The notes beneath the pieces are model-generated. The model did no database searches and was not told where the DNA came from. It saw only the letters and a program-made list of their open reading frames with translations. DNA of 64,000 bases. Source: Pseudomonas weihenstephanensis (GTDB lineage Bacteria > Pseudomonadota > Gammaproteobacteria > Pseudomonadales > Pseudomonadaceae). Below are positions 54,191 to 63,243 of this stretch, one piece after another; position 1 is the first letter of the stretch, and each line of letters begins with the position of its first letter. Position numbers and translations under genes: made by a program. The DNA lies in NCBI RefSeq assembly GCF_001043055.1, contig NZ_JYLF01000010.1:62001-126000 (forward strand). Reading direction: 5' to 3'.

Positions 54191-54544
54191 ATGAAGAAGT
54201 TCGCTATCGCTGCTGCAACTGCCACCGCGCTGACCCTGACCATGGCCAATGCTGCATTTGCTGCTCAGTCGACTACCCAAGCCCCAATGGTCGTCGCTGC
54301 TGGCGAAATGACTAAAGCTAAAGAAGCTACTTCTGATACTTGGATCACGACCAAAGTCAAATCTGACCTGCTGACCGAAAAAGGCATTCCAGGTACTGAT
54401 ATCAAAGTAGAAACCAACAAAGGTGTTGTTTCTCTGTCCTCCACTGTTGCAGTGACTGATGCACAGAAAACCACCGCAGTGAACATTGCCAAGAAAGTTA
54501 AAGGCGTGAAAGCCGTTGCTGCTGATGGCCTGAAAGCTGAGTAA
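54191..54544 (+). CDS. Periplasmic BON-domain protein
   Basis: A 117-aa exported protein. The signal peptide is MKKFAIAAATATALTLTMANAAFA; the mature part is one BON domain (about residues 48-115: D-T-W-I-T-T-K-V-K-S-D-L-L, then G-V-V-S-L-S-S-T-V-A-V, and G-V-K-A-V), the fold of OsmY-like osmotic-stress proteins that bind membranes. The ATG at 54191 has AGGAG upstream. It stands alone behind a sigma-54-type promoter and before two hairpins. Confidence 0.88.
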   Translation: MKKFAIAAATATALTLTMANAAFAAQSTTQAPMVVAAGEMTKAKEATSDTWITTKVKSDLLTEKGIPGTDIKVETNKGVVSLSSTVAVTDAQKTTAVNIAKKVKGVKAVAADGLKAE

Positions 54545-54630
54545 TAACCCTTTCTCGTAGAACCGGGGGGAAAGCCGGATCAGGTGCTTGAAGCGCCGCA
54601 CCTGAAGCTTTCGAAATAGGTTCATGCGAC

Positions 54631-54681
54631 GGCCACACGGATGTGGCCATTACAGCCCTCGGCGCTTGCGTCGGGGGCTGT
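54631..54681 (+). terminator. Two hairpins after the BON-domain gene
   Basis: GGCCAC-ACGGAT-GTGGCC (54631-54648) and ACAGCCC ... GGGCTGT (54652-54681), followed by a T-containing stretch, between convergent genes. Confidence 0.6.
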
Positions 54682-54720
54682 TCTATTTGGGCGAAGGATA
54701 TGTCCTCACCCGCCGCTTAA

Positions 54721-57645
54721 TTACTCGCTGTCCAGGTGCAACGGTGAAATCACCCGACCATCACTTTCAGCTTCGCCCAAAGTTGCGTCCACAAAGTACA
54801 CGCGCTCATCTGCCAATTGGCCTTTGTCCACCAAGAAGTCCTTGATGCTACTGGCGCGGTCTTGACCTAGTTGGCGCAACAGCACTTCGCTTTTGCTCCA
54901 GAATTCGATCAGTGCGTCACTCATCTTTTTCGCACGTTCGTCACGGCTCAATTTAGCCCACTCAGCTGGCGGCTGCTGTTTCAGGCGTGTGCGGTAGATA
55001 CCTTCAAGCAATGGGCCTTTTTCATCATCCGGCACTTTCAGCAATGAAGCCTGTGCTGGCACTTTGTCGCCTCGGCGTTGCAGGATTTTGTAGTAGTTGT
55101 ATTGGTATTCGCGTTCCAGGCGTTCTTGCGCAATGAGCGGGCCGTCGCTGCTTTGTGCGGCCGTGCCTTCGATCTCAAGGCGCAGCGCCGGGCGTTCTTT
55201 GAGCGCAGCGGCCAGTGTGGTCAGCGCTTTTTGCGCATCTGGGCTCAGCTCGCTCGAACCTGGTGCGAAGGAAACGGTACCCAGGTCTTCAGCGCCACCG
55301 CCGCTGATCAGTCCGCCAATGAACTTGAAGGGGGCCTGAGCGGCACGCAGCACAAGGTTGCGCAAGGTTTGCCAAACAATTGGCATCACGCTGAATTGCG
55401 GGTTGTTCAAATCGCCCGTGACGGGCAGTTCGATGGAGATTTTGCCGTCGGTGTCCTTGAGCAAAGCAATCGCGAGTTTGATCGGCAGATCCACGGCATC
55501 CGGGCTGTCGACTTTTTCGCCCAGTTGCAATTGCTCGACCACCAATTTGTTCTCGGCCTTGAGCTGCCCCTTGGTGATCAAGTAGTGCAGGTCCAGATTC
55601 AGGCGGCCCTTGCGGATGCGGTAGCCCGCAAATTTACCCGAGTAAGGCGTCAGGGTCGTCAGCTCGACGCGCTTGAAACTGGTGGCAATATCCAGACTGG
55701 CCATCGGGTCGAAAGGGTTGACGCTGCCTTTGATCGTCACGGGTGCATACCGGTCGACTTTACCTGCGATGTTGACGCTCGCCGGTTTGGCTTGTCGGCT
55801 GTCGATGGTACCGATCTGCCCGTTGAGTTGTTGAATGGCAGTGGCGAAGTTGGGCGTCAGGCTGAAGTCTGCGAAGTTGGCCGAACCGTCATTGATCGCG
55901 ATGCCTCCCACATGAATGCCCAATGGTTTTTCTTTGCTGGCGGCGGGTTTTGTCGCGTTTTTGGCGCCCGTGTTGGCGGGTTGTGGGATCAGCAGGTCAT
56001 CAATGTTGGTGGTGCGATCATCGTTGATCATGAAGCGCACGTACGGTTGCGCCAGGTTGACCTTGGCAATCGACAGGCTGTCACCGTGCTGGTAATTCAA
56101 GTTCTCCAGTACCAGACGTTGCCACTTGAGAAAATCGCGGTTTTTGAGGGTGTCGAGTGTGTGCAGTTGGTCGACCCGTGCCTTGCCCTCCACGCTGAAA
56201 GCGAGTGGCTCGACGCTTTTCAGATTGACTGCCAGATCGCTGCCCAACATGCCGCTGCGCAGTTCCAGGCGAATAAAGGGGTCGATGTAAGCCTGCGCGA
56301 CGCGCAGGTCGATGTCTTGGGTGGTGACGTTGAGCTTGGCACTGATCGGGCTTAGATTGACCTCGCCGCTGGCAGTGAGCTTGCCTTGCTTGCCAATCCC
56401 GGTGTCGAGTTTCAGGTTGAAAGGTGACTGATTGAGGCTGTCGAAGTTTTTCAGGTCCAGGTTCAACGGGCCAACGTCCAGCGCGACCGGAGTTTTTGGT
56501 TCTTTATCTGCCAGATGCACGCGGTAATCGCGTAGCTGCACATCCTTGAGCAACACTTGCCACGGTTTGCTGGGGGCGACAGGTGCCGGTTTTGGGGCTT
56601 CAACGGTGACTGGCCCATCGGCTTTGGATGAGGTTTTGGTCGGTTGGCTGGCAAACAATTTTTGCCAGTCAAGTTGGCCGTCAGCTTCACGCGTGGCCCA
56701 AGTCTCAAGATTTTTGCTGTTGATTTTACCGACCACCACTTGCTGCTTGGCCAGGTCTACGCGGGTATCACTGACGTCCAGGCGCTCAAGCCGTGCCAGC
56801 GGCCGACCGTCCGGTGCATTGATTTTGAACGGGGCGATACTGGCCGAGGCGTTGCTCAGCACCATTTCAGTTTCTTTGGACAGATTCAGCGTGTAGTCGG
56901 TCCTGAAGTTCAGCACCCCGTCTTCCAGTACCAGCGGTAGGGCGTCTCGCACATAGGGCCACCAGACTTTCATCTTGCCGTCAGTCACTTTGAGCGTGCC
57001 TTCGGATGCAATGGGCACCAGGCTCAAGGTGCCGGTCCAGTCAATGCGGCCGCCTTCTGGCCCGGCCGCCACTAAGGTCATGTCAGCGTTGTCATCGGGC
57101 AGCGTGCTGAGGTTTTTCAGTTCCAGATCCATTGAGTCATACAAAAACTCGATCGGCTCGCTTGGGCGCAAGTCAGCAAAATGCAGGTAGCCGCCCGCCA
57201 GACCGATGCGGTCGATACGCAAGGGGAAGGGGTTGCTGTCAGGTGTCTGGGGCGCAGGTTCGCTGGCAGGTAACGTGAACAATTGGGTCAGGTTCAGTGT
57301 GCCGTCCTTGCTGAACAACAGCTGCGTCTTGGGTTTGTCCAGTTGCACGTCTGCCAGGTGCAAGGCTTTTGTCCACAGGCTGTCGGCTTGCACGTTGGTG
57401 TACAGTCGCTCGAAGCCTACTTGCTCCTTGCCCGGCTCACCGACCTTGAACCCCCACAGTGTCAGCTCCAGACTGAACGGGTTGAACTCCAATCGGTCGA
57501 GCCTGGCGGGCACGGTGGCGTAGTTGGCCAACTGCTGGTTGATGATGCGTAAGCCTATGCCGGGCAGGATCAAAAAACCCAGCAAGCTATAAAGTGCGAG
57601 GGCAGTCAGCACGGCGCCAATGGCGCGAATCAATCCTTTGGGCAT
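54721..57645 (-). CDS. Large DUF748 / AsmA-like envelope protein
   Basis: A 974-aa protein with one N-terminal membrane anchor (about residues 8-30) and the rest in the periplasm. The N-terminal part (F-N-P-F-S-L-E-L-T-L-W-G-F near residue 55) and the repeated beta-rich middle match the DUF748/AsmA-like group, thought to form long hydrophobic grooves for lipid transport between membranes. The C-terminus (from about 790) has an OmpA-like start F-A-P-G-S-S-E-L-S-P-D-A-Q-K-A-L, which may contact peptidoglycan. Function in Pseudomonas is not established. Confidence 0.85.
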   Translation of the reverse strand: MPKGLIRAIGAVLTALALYSLLGFLILPGIGLRIINQQLANYATVPARLDRLEFNPFSLELTLWGFKVGEPGKEQVGFERLYTNVQADSLWTKALHLADVQLDKPKTQLLFSKDGTLNLTQLFTLPASEPAPQTPDSNPFPLRIDRIGLAGGYLHFADLRPSEPIEFLYDSMDLELKNLSTLPDDNADMTLVAAGPEGGRIDWTGTLSLVPIASEGTLKVTDGKMKVWWPYVRDALPLVLEDGVLNFRTDYTLNLSKETEMVLSNASASIAPFKINAPDGRPLARLERLDVSDTRVDLAKQQVVVGKINSKNLETWATREADGQLDWQKLFASQPTKTSSKADGPVTVEAPKPAPVAPSKPWQVLLKDVQLRDYRVHLADKEPKTPVALDVGPLNLDLKNFDSLNQSPFNLKLDTGIGKQGKLTASGEVNLSPISAKLNVTTQDIDLRVAQAYIDPFIRLELRSGMLGSDLAVNLKSVEPLAFSVEGKARVDQLHTLDTLKNRDFLKWQRLVLENLNYQHGDSLSIAKVNLAQPYVRFMINDDRTTNIDDLLIPQPANTGAKNATKPAASKEKPLGIHVGGIAINDGSANFADFSLTPNFATAIQQLNGQIGTIDSRQAKPASVNIAGKVDRYAPVTIKGSVNPFDPMASLDIATSFKRVELTTLTPYSGKFAGYRIRKGRLNLDLHYLITKGQLKAENKLVVEQLQLGEKVDSPDAVDLPIKLAIALLKDTDGKISIELPVTGDLNNPQFSVMPIVWQTLRNLVLRAAQAPFKFIGGLISGGGAEDLGTVSFAPGSSELSPDAQKALTTLAAALKERPALRLEIEGTAAQSSDGPLIAQERLEREYQYNYYKILQRRGDKVPAQASLLKVPDDEKGPLLEGIYRTRLKQQPPAEWAKLSRDERAKKMSDALIEFWSKSEVLLRQLGQDRASSIKDFLVDKGQLADERVYFVDATLGEAESDGRVISPLHLDSE

Positions 57646-57756
57646 GTGAGGCGTCGTCTATAACAGTCGGGAGTGCCTTGGAGTATGGCACGCGATTCTG
57701 GTTCCGAGACGATCGCCTTATTTTTAGTAGGACTTTTTGCGTGTGAGATTAGGCGC

Positions 57757-58770
57757 TTAGAACTGTAGGATCAGCGTCTTTAGTGGCGGCTGCTGGTCCA
57801 TTGACGGAAAGTCGCTGGCCGGATTCAGCACTTGCCAGTCCCGAACAGGGCGGCCGGCTTTTTCAGCACAGCGCAGGACTTGCTCGCGCCAGTCGTCCAT
57901 GCTGACTTTCGCCAGATTATTGCAACAGATCAGCACGCCATCCGGCGCGGTGGCCAATACCGCGGGTTTGAGCAGGCTTTGATAGTCGCGCAACAGGTCT
58001 ACCGTGCCGAAAGCACTCTTGGCCCACGCGGGAGGGTCCAGCAGCACCAGGTCGTATTCACGCTGATCCATGCGCGGGTAAGCGGGCAGCTTGTGGCGAC
58101 GCTGGATAATCGGCAACCCCGCCAGTTGGCGAATGGCAGCGAAATAGTCGGATTGCACAAACTTCATCGGGGGCAATTCGGGATTTAGCAGCCCGTTTTC
58201 GCGTCCGACCGCCAAGTTGCCTTCAGCAAAGTCCAGATTGCAGACCTCGCTTGCGCCGCCTGCCGCAGCGCTTAAGCCAACGCCACAGGTGTAGGCGAAC
58301 AAGTTAAGCACGCGCTTGCCGGCGCTGTGCTGCTTGACCCAGCCGCGCGCGTTGCGCAGGTCGAGAAACAGCAGTGGGTCTTGCCCCGCGTGACGGCCGC
58401 GCACACGGTACTTCAGGCCCCACTCGTGGCCGATCATGTCCGCCAATGCGGCGTCTTCGGCGCGGTAGACGGTGTCTTCGCGATCAATACGTGAATTGCC
58501 CTGTGAGCGGTCGTTGTAGACCAGCAGCAGTTCCAGGCCCAAGTGCCGATTGATTGCTTCATGCAATTGCAGCAAATCACCGCGCTCAAGGCGCTGGTGA
58601 AAGCTTTGCACCAGCAGTTGCGGGCCGTAGCGGTCGATAGTCAGACCGCCAGCGCCTTCCTGGCTGCCGTGGAACAGGCGATAACAGTCAGTGCCTTGAG
58701 CGTGCAGCTCGGCCAGCAAGTCGTGACGGTTATCGAGGGCGGCGCGCAGCGCCTGATTCAAGGAAGACAT
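57757..58770 (-). CDS. Class I SAM-dependent methyltransferase, RlmI-like
   Basis: A 337-aa methyltransferase related to the 23S rRNA cytosine methylases RlmI/RlmK. The cofactor site is V-L-N-L-F-A-Y-T-C-G-V-G near residue 153, and the substrate loop L-L-D-P-P-A-W-A-K-S near 247. It lacks a clear N-terminal PUA domain, so the exact rRNA target is open. It is separated from the DUF748 gene by about 110 bp. Confidence 0.82.
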   Translation of the reverse strand: MSSLNQALRAALDNRHDLLAELHAQGTDCYRLFHGSQEGAGGLTIDRYGPQLLVQSFHQRLERGDLLQLHEAINRHLGLELLLVYNDRSQGNSRIDREDTVYRAEDAALADMIGHEWGLKYRVRGRHAGQDPLLFLDLRNARGWVKQHSAGKRVLNLFAYTCGVGLSAAAGGASEVCNLDFAEGNLAVGRENGLLNPELPPMKFVQSDYFAAIRQLAGLPIIQRRHKLPAYPRMDQREYDLVLLDPPAWAKSAFGTVDLLRDYQSLLKPAVLATAPDGVLICCNNLAKVSMDDWREQVLRCAEKAGRPVRDWQVLNPASDFPSMDQQPPLKTLILQF

Positions 58771-59076
58771 GCGTTGCGCCTTGGGGGACAGATAGGGCGC
58801 GCGAGTTTAACAGAACCGCGTGAAGGTTTATGGTTGCGCACAGCCTCATCGGGCTGGCTACGCTGTTCGAATAGACGCTATCGAGGCGTAAAAGGACGTG
58901 CTGTTGGTGTGTGTAGCAGTTGCCGAGGGCAAAGCCGTCGCCCTGCCTTAGAAAACGGTATTGCGGGTACATCGCGCACATGGAATTTACGACGGTTTTG
59001 CCGCCGGACGCAGCCTCGCATCACCCGTCAGCGCTATGGCTATAGGTATGCGAGGCTTTACACCCTTAGGTGGCCA
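58771..59076. other. Intergenic region with REP-like sequence
   Basis: 306 bp without a gene. It carries GCCGGACGCAGCC at 59003-59015, the inverse of a block in the 21747-21875 element, and ACGCAGCCTCGCA, shared with that element's right arm. AGTTGCCGAGG at 58918 resembles its outer arm, so this looks like a degenerate second copy. Confidence 0.5.
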
Positions 59077-60258
59077 TTATTCGCGTTCGAGCGCCAGAGC
59101 TACACCCTGGCCACCGCCAATGCACAAAGTGGCGAGGCCTTTTTTAGCGTCACGCTTGAGCATTTCGTGGAGCAGGGTGACCAGAATCCTACAACCCGAC
59201 GCGCCAATCGGATGACCAATGGCAATTGCCCCTCCGTTGACGTTGACCTTGTTCGCGTCCCAATCCAGCGCTTTGCCGACCGACAAGGCTTGCGCCGCGA
59301 AGGCTTCGTTGGCTTCGATCAGGTCCAGTTGAGCCAGCGTCCAGCCTGCTTTAGTCAGGCAGCGTTGAGTCGCGCTCACGGGACCAATGCCCATGATGGC
59401 CGGGTCTACACCGGCGTTGGCGTAGGCCGCGATTTTAGCCAGTACCGGTAAACCCAGCTCACGGGCTTTGGTCGCACTCATCAGCATGACGGCGGCTGCA
59501 CCATCATTGAGTGAGGAGGCATTACCTGCTGTGACAGATCCGTCTTTTTTGAACGCAGGTCTAAGCTTGGCCAGCGATTCGGCCGTCGTGCCCGCGCGCG
59601 GTTGTTCGTCTGTGGCAAACTCGATCGGATCACCTTTGCGTTGCGGGATCAAAATCGGCGTGATTTCGTCCACAAAGCGCCCGGTTTCAATGGCTTCGAT
59701 GGCTTTGCGCTGCGAGGCGGCGGCAAAGGCATCCTGGTCTTCGCGACTGATGCCGTACTTATCCACAAGGTTCTCTGCGGTGATGCCCATGTGGTAATCA
59801 TTGAATGCATCCCACAGGCCATCGCTGATCATGGTGTCGACGATTTGGCTATGGCCCATGCGCAGGCCGGTTCGGGCGCCGGGCACGATGTAGTTGGACA
59901 GGCTCATGTTTTCCTGGCCGCCGGCGATGATCACGTCAGCGTCGCCACAACGGATGGCCTGGGCAGCCAAATGCAGCGCTTTGAGCCCGGAGCCGCAGAC
60001 TTTGTTGAGCGTCATTGCTGGCACGGCAAATGGCAGTCCGGCCTTGATTGCTGCCTGGCGTGCCGGGTTTTGACCTGCACCCGCGGTGAGGACTTGCCCC
60101 ATGATGACTTCATCGACCTGTGCACCCTCCAGACCGGTTTTTTCGAGCAGTTGGCGAATGACCGCGGCGCCCAAGTCGACAGCAGGTACATGGGCCAGTG
60201 AGCCTTGAAAGCTGCCGACGGCAGTGCGGGTAGCGGCAACGATGACAACGTCTTGCAT
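59077..60258 (-). CDS. Acetyl-CoA C-acetyltransferase (thiolase)
   Basis: A 393-aa thiolase that condenses or cleaves acetoacetyl-CoA (possible roles in fatty-acid or ketone-body breakdown). The acylated Cys lies in N-K-V-C-G-S-G-L-K-A near residue 88, the His in G-H-P-I-G-A-S-G near 350 and the second Cys in C-I-G-G-G-Q-G near 380; N-E-A-F-A is also intact. The start at 60258 gives MQDVVIVAATRT; a 24-codon upstream extension is not typical. Standing alone, its pathway cannot be fixed. Confidence 0.93.
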   Translation of the reverse strand: MQDVVIVAATRTAVGSFQGSLAHVPAVDLGAAVIRQLLEKTGLEGAQVDEVIMGQVLTAGAGQNPARQAAIKAGLPFAVPAMTLNKVCGSGLKALHLAAQAIRCGDADVIIAGGQENMSLSNYIVPGARTGLRMGHSQIVDTMISDGLWDAFNDYHMGITAENLVDKYGISREDQDAFAAASQRKAIEAIETGRFVDEITPILIPQRKGDPIEFATDEQPRAGTTAESLAKLRPAFKKDGSVTAGNASSLNDGAAAVMLMSATKARELGLPVLAKIAAYANAGVDPAIMGIGPVSATQRCLTKAGWTLAQLDLIEANEAFAAQALSVGKALDWDANKVNVNGGAIAIGHPIGASGCRILVTLLHEMLKRDAKKGLATLCIGGGQGVALALERE

Positions 60259-60399
60259 AGCGGGAGTCCTGATTATTATTGGAGAGGCCGCGTCAGACGC
60301 AGCGGTAGGAATCAAGCGGCATGGTGGCATACAAATAGCGGCATCGTCTCGTCACGGCTGGCGCACAGAGATGAGCGTCCTTGTGTGATGGCACGGCGG

Positions 60400-61275
60400 T
60401 TACCCACCGTACCGGCTCATGCGTCGCTGCGCCCTTTGCACTGAGCCATTGCGCACTGCCCAGCGCAGAACCGGCGCGGTGCTGTTGACTGTGGCGCGGA
60501 TCAGCGTGCGTGTCGGCGGACGTTGATGAAGCCCCAGCTGATCGCTGGCCCAGTCGGGTAGCAAGTCGATGCCGGCTTGCATCATCAGCGCGGCAAATGG
60601 TTTGGCCAGCAAACTGGGCGCCGGGGCGTTGAGCAACAGGCGAATCACTTCATGGCTGCGCTCATCACACAGCAACTGCGGGCGTATGGCTTGCAGGTAG
60701 TCGGCGATGTGCTGGCGTGAGCGGGGCACGTCTGTGGCCCCCAGGCGTTCGGCGACCACGGCAATTTCGTCGTAGTAACGGTCTTGATCGGCTGGGGACA
60801 AATCCGGATTGCGATAGCGCAAATGAGCGGCAAGGAAGTTACTGACTTCCGCCACATGCACCCACGTCAGTAATTGCGGGTCACTGGCAGCATAGGGACG
60901 GCCGTCAAGTCCGGTGCCGGTCACTTGCAGGTGAATGCTGCGTACTTTGTCGATCAGCCAGTCGGCATCGCCTGAGGAGCCAAAGGTGGTGCCAGAGATG
61001 AACTGGCCAGTGCGACGCAATCGCCCCAGCATGTCGAGTCTGAAATTGGAGTGATCCCACACCCCGGCCAGTGCCAGAGGATGCAAGGCTTGCAGCATTA
61101 GGGCGCTGATGCCACCGATCAGCATGCTGGTGAAATCACCGTGTACTTGCCAACTGATGGAGTCGGGGCCGAACAGACCGGGGTCGCCCTTGGGGTTTTC
61201 GAGGTCGAGCTGGCCGAGCGAAAGGCCGGTCAGACTCATGATTTGGCGTTCGATGGGGCGGCGGATAAATTCCAT
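60400..61275 (-). CDS. DUF2236 (MpaB/Lcp-like) protein
   Basis: A 291-aa protein of the DUF2236 family, whose characterised relatives include a rubber oxygenase with a haem site and the fungal MpaB. It has H-P-L-A-L-A-G-V-W-D-H-S near residue 66, W-V-H-V-A-E-V-S-N-F near 140 and R-S-R-Q-H-I near 186, the histidine-containing blocks of the family. The substrate is unknown. The start at 61275 follows the shape of relatives; a longer start 17 codons upstream overlaps pgi. Confidence 0.82.
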   Translation of the reverse strand: MEFIRRPIERQIMSLTGLSLGQLDLENPKGDPGLFGPDSISWQVHGDFTSMLIGGISALMLQALHPLALAGVWDHSNFRLDMLGRLRRTGQFISGTTFGSSGDADWLIDKVRSIHLQVTGTGLDGRPYAASDPQLLTWVHVAEVSNFLAAHLRYRNPDLSPADQDRYYDEIAVVAERLGATDVPRSRQHIADYLQAIRPQLLCDERSHEVIRLLLNAPAPSLLAKPFAALMMQAGIDLLPDWASDQLGLHQRPPTRTLIRATVNSTAPVLRWAVRNGSVQRAQRRMSRYGG

Positions 61276-61322
61276 GGCGTCTCGGTGCCGCCAGCCAGTC
61301 GTGAAGACTGGCTGGCGTTCAA

Positions 61323-62987
61323 TCAACCGCGATGGCGACCGCGGAAGTAGTTGATCAGGCCTTGCGTTGACGCATCATCGGCAGGCTCTTCGAGGCTGCC
61401 GGTGAGGCGATAGTAAACGCCTTTGCCCAGTTCTTTGCCCAACTCTACGCCCCACTGGTCGAAGGCGTTGATGCCCCAGATCACGCTTTGCACGAACACT
61501 TTGTGCTCATACAGCGCCACCAGCGCGCCAAGGCGACGCGGGCTGATGCGTTCAACCACCAAGGTGTTGCTCGGGCGGTTGCCCGGAATCACTTTATGCG
61601 GCGCGAGCTTTTGCACGGCGTCTTCGGGCATGCCCTGTTCGCGCAATTCGGCTTCGGCTTCGGCGCGGGTTTTGCCCAGCATCAGGGCCTGGCTTTGCGA
61701 CAGGCAGTTGGCATAAAGCCACTGATGGTGGTCGGCGACCGGGTTGAAGCTGACAATCGGCACGATAAAATCGGCCGGAATCAATTGGGTGCCTTGGTGC
61801 AGCAGCTGGTGATACGCATGCTGACCATTGCAGCCCACGCCACCCCAAATCACCGGGCCGGTGTCGGTGGACACGGGGGTGCCGTCCTGACGCACGCTTT
61901 TGCCGTTGGATTCCATGTCCAACTGCTGCAAGTGTTTAGTGATGTTGCGCAGGTAATGGTCGTACGGCAGGATCGCGTGGCTTTGCGCACCCCAGAAGTT
62001 GCCGTACCAAACGCCAAGCGCTGCCATCAACACGGGCATGTTCTGTTCGAACGGGGCGTTCTGGAAGTGTTGGTCCATGCTGTAGGCGCCGGACAACAGT
62101 TCTTTGAAGTTGGACATGCCGATCGCCAGGGCAATTGGCAAGCCGATGGCCGACCACAGCGAATAACGCCCACCCACCCAGTCCCACATCGGGAAAATGT
62201 TTTCTTCGCGAATACCAAACGCGACCGCGGCCTCGTTGTTGCTCGACACGGCGATGAAGTGGCGATGCAGTTCAGCTTCCGAACCGCCTTGCGCCAAGTA
62301 CCACGCGCGGGACGCTTGGGCATTTTTGAGGGTTTCGAGGGTGTTGAACGATTTCGACGACACGATGAACAGCGTGGTTTCGGCGCGCAGCTTGTGCGAC
62401 AGCTCGTGGAATTCACTGCCGTCGATGTTCGCCAGGTAATGACAGCGAACGCCTTTTTGCGCGTAGGACAACAGCGCTTCGGACACCAGCTCAGGGCCAA
62501 GGAACGAGCCGCCGATGCCAATGTTCACGATGTCGGTAATCGGTTTGTCGGTGTAACCGCGCCACAGGCCTTCGTGGATGCGTCCGACCAGCTCGGTCAT
62601 CTTGTTCAGGACTTTGTGCACCTCGGGCATGATGTCCGCACCGTTGACCGACAGCTTGTCGGCAACTGGGCGGCGCAGCGCGGTGTGCAAGGCCGGACGA
62701 CCTTCGGAGGCATTGACGATCTCCCCCGAGAACAACGATTTGATCGCGCCCTGAAGATCGACTTCGTTGGCCAGATCGACGAGCAACGAACGGGTTTGGT
62801 CAGTGATCAGGTTTTTTGAATAGTCCAAAAACAGCCCGCAGCTGCTCAGGGTGAAATCTTCAAAACGTTTTGGGTTGCTGTTAAACGCATCGCGCATGCT
62901 GAAGTTTTGCATGCTGGCGCGGTGTTGCTTCAACGCTTGCCAAGCGGGCAGAGCGGTAACGTCGTGAGGAGTGCGGTAGTACGCCAT
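61323..62987 (-). CDS. pgi: Glucose-6-phosphate isomerase
   Basis: A 554-aa cytosolic enzyme interconverting glucose-6-phosphate and fructose-6-phosphate. The family signature G-G-R-Y-S-L-W-S-A is near residue 271; catalytic Glu and His lie in N-M-P-V-L-M-A-A-L-G and G-C-N-G-Q-H-A-Y-H-Q near 382; the C-terminal signature is D-Q-W-G-V-E-L-G-K. The start at 62987 (MAYYRTPHDVTALPAW) is standard. A 256-bp gap without a gene separates it from panC. Confidence 0.97.
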   Translation of the reverse strand: MAYYRTPHDVTALPAWQALKQHRASMQNFSMRDAFNSNPKRFEDFTLSSCGLFLDYSKNLITDQTRSLLVDLANEVDLQGAIKSLFSGEIVNASEGRPALHTALRRPVADKLSVNGADIMPEVHKVLNKMTELVGRIHEGLWRGYTDKPITDIVNIGIGGSFLGPELVSEALLSYAQKGVRCHYLANIDGSEFHELSHKLRAETTLFIVSSKSFNTLETLKNAQASRAWYLAQGGSEAELHRHFIAVSSNNEAAVAFGIREENIFPMWDWVGGRYSLWSAIGLPIALAIGMSNFKELLSGAYSMDQHFQNAPFEQNMPVLMAALGVWYGNFWGAQSHAILPYDHYLRNITKHLQQLDMESNGKSVRQDGTPVSTDTGPVIWGGVGCNGQHAYHQLLHQGTQLIPADFIVPIVSFNPVADHHQWLYANCLSQSQALMLGKTRAEAEAELREQGMPEDAVQKLAPHKVIPGNRPSNTLVVERISPRRLGALVALYEHKVFVQSVIWGINAFDQWGVELGKELGKGVYYRLTGSLEEPADDASTQGLINYFRGRHRG

Positions 62988-63243
62988 CGCTGCGGATATC
63001 CTTTTTTGCTTGAACTGCCTGTTGGACACTGAAAACCCCGAAACCTCCTGATTAACCTCGGGAGGCATCGGTTGACCTGCAAATGCACATCGGACACAAG
63101 CAGGGCGATCACATTAACCCTAGTGCCTGCATCTGTCTTGGCTTTGTCTGACGCCGAGCTGTAACTTTTGTCACGACCGTGTGACGCCAGGTGAATCGTT
63201 TCAGTGTTTCTTTATCGGGTGCGGGTGACGCGCAATCTATCAA

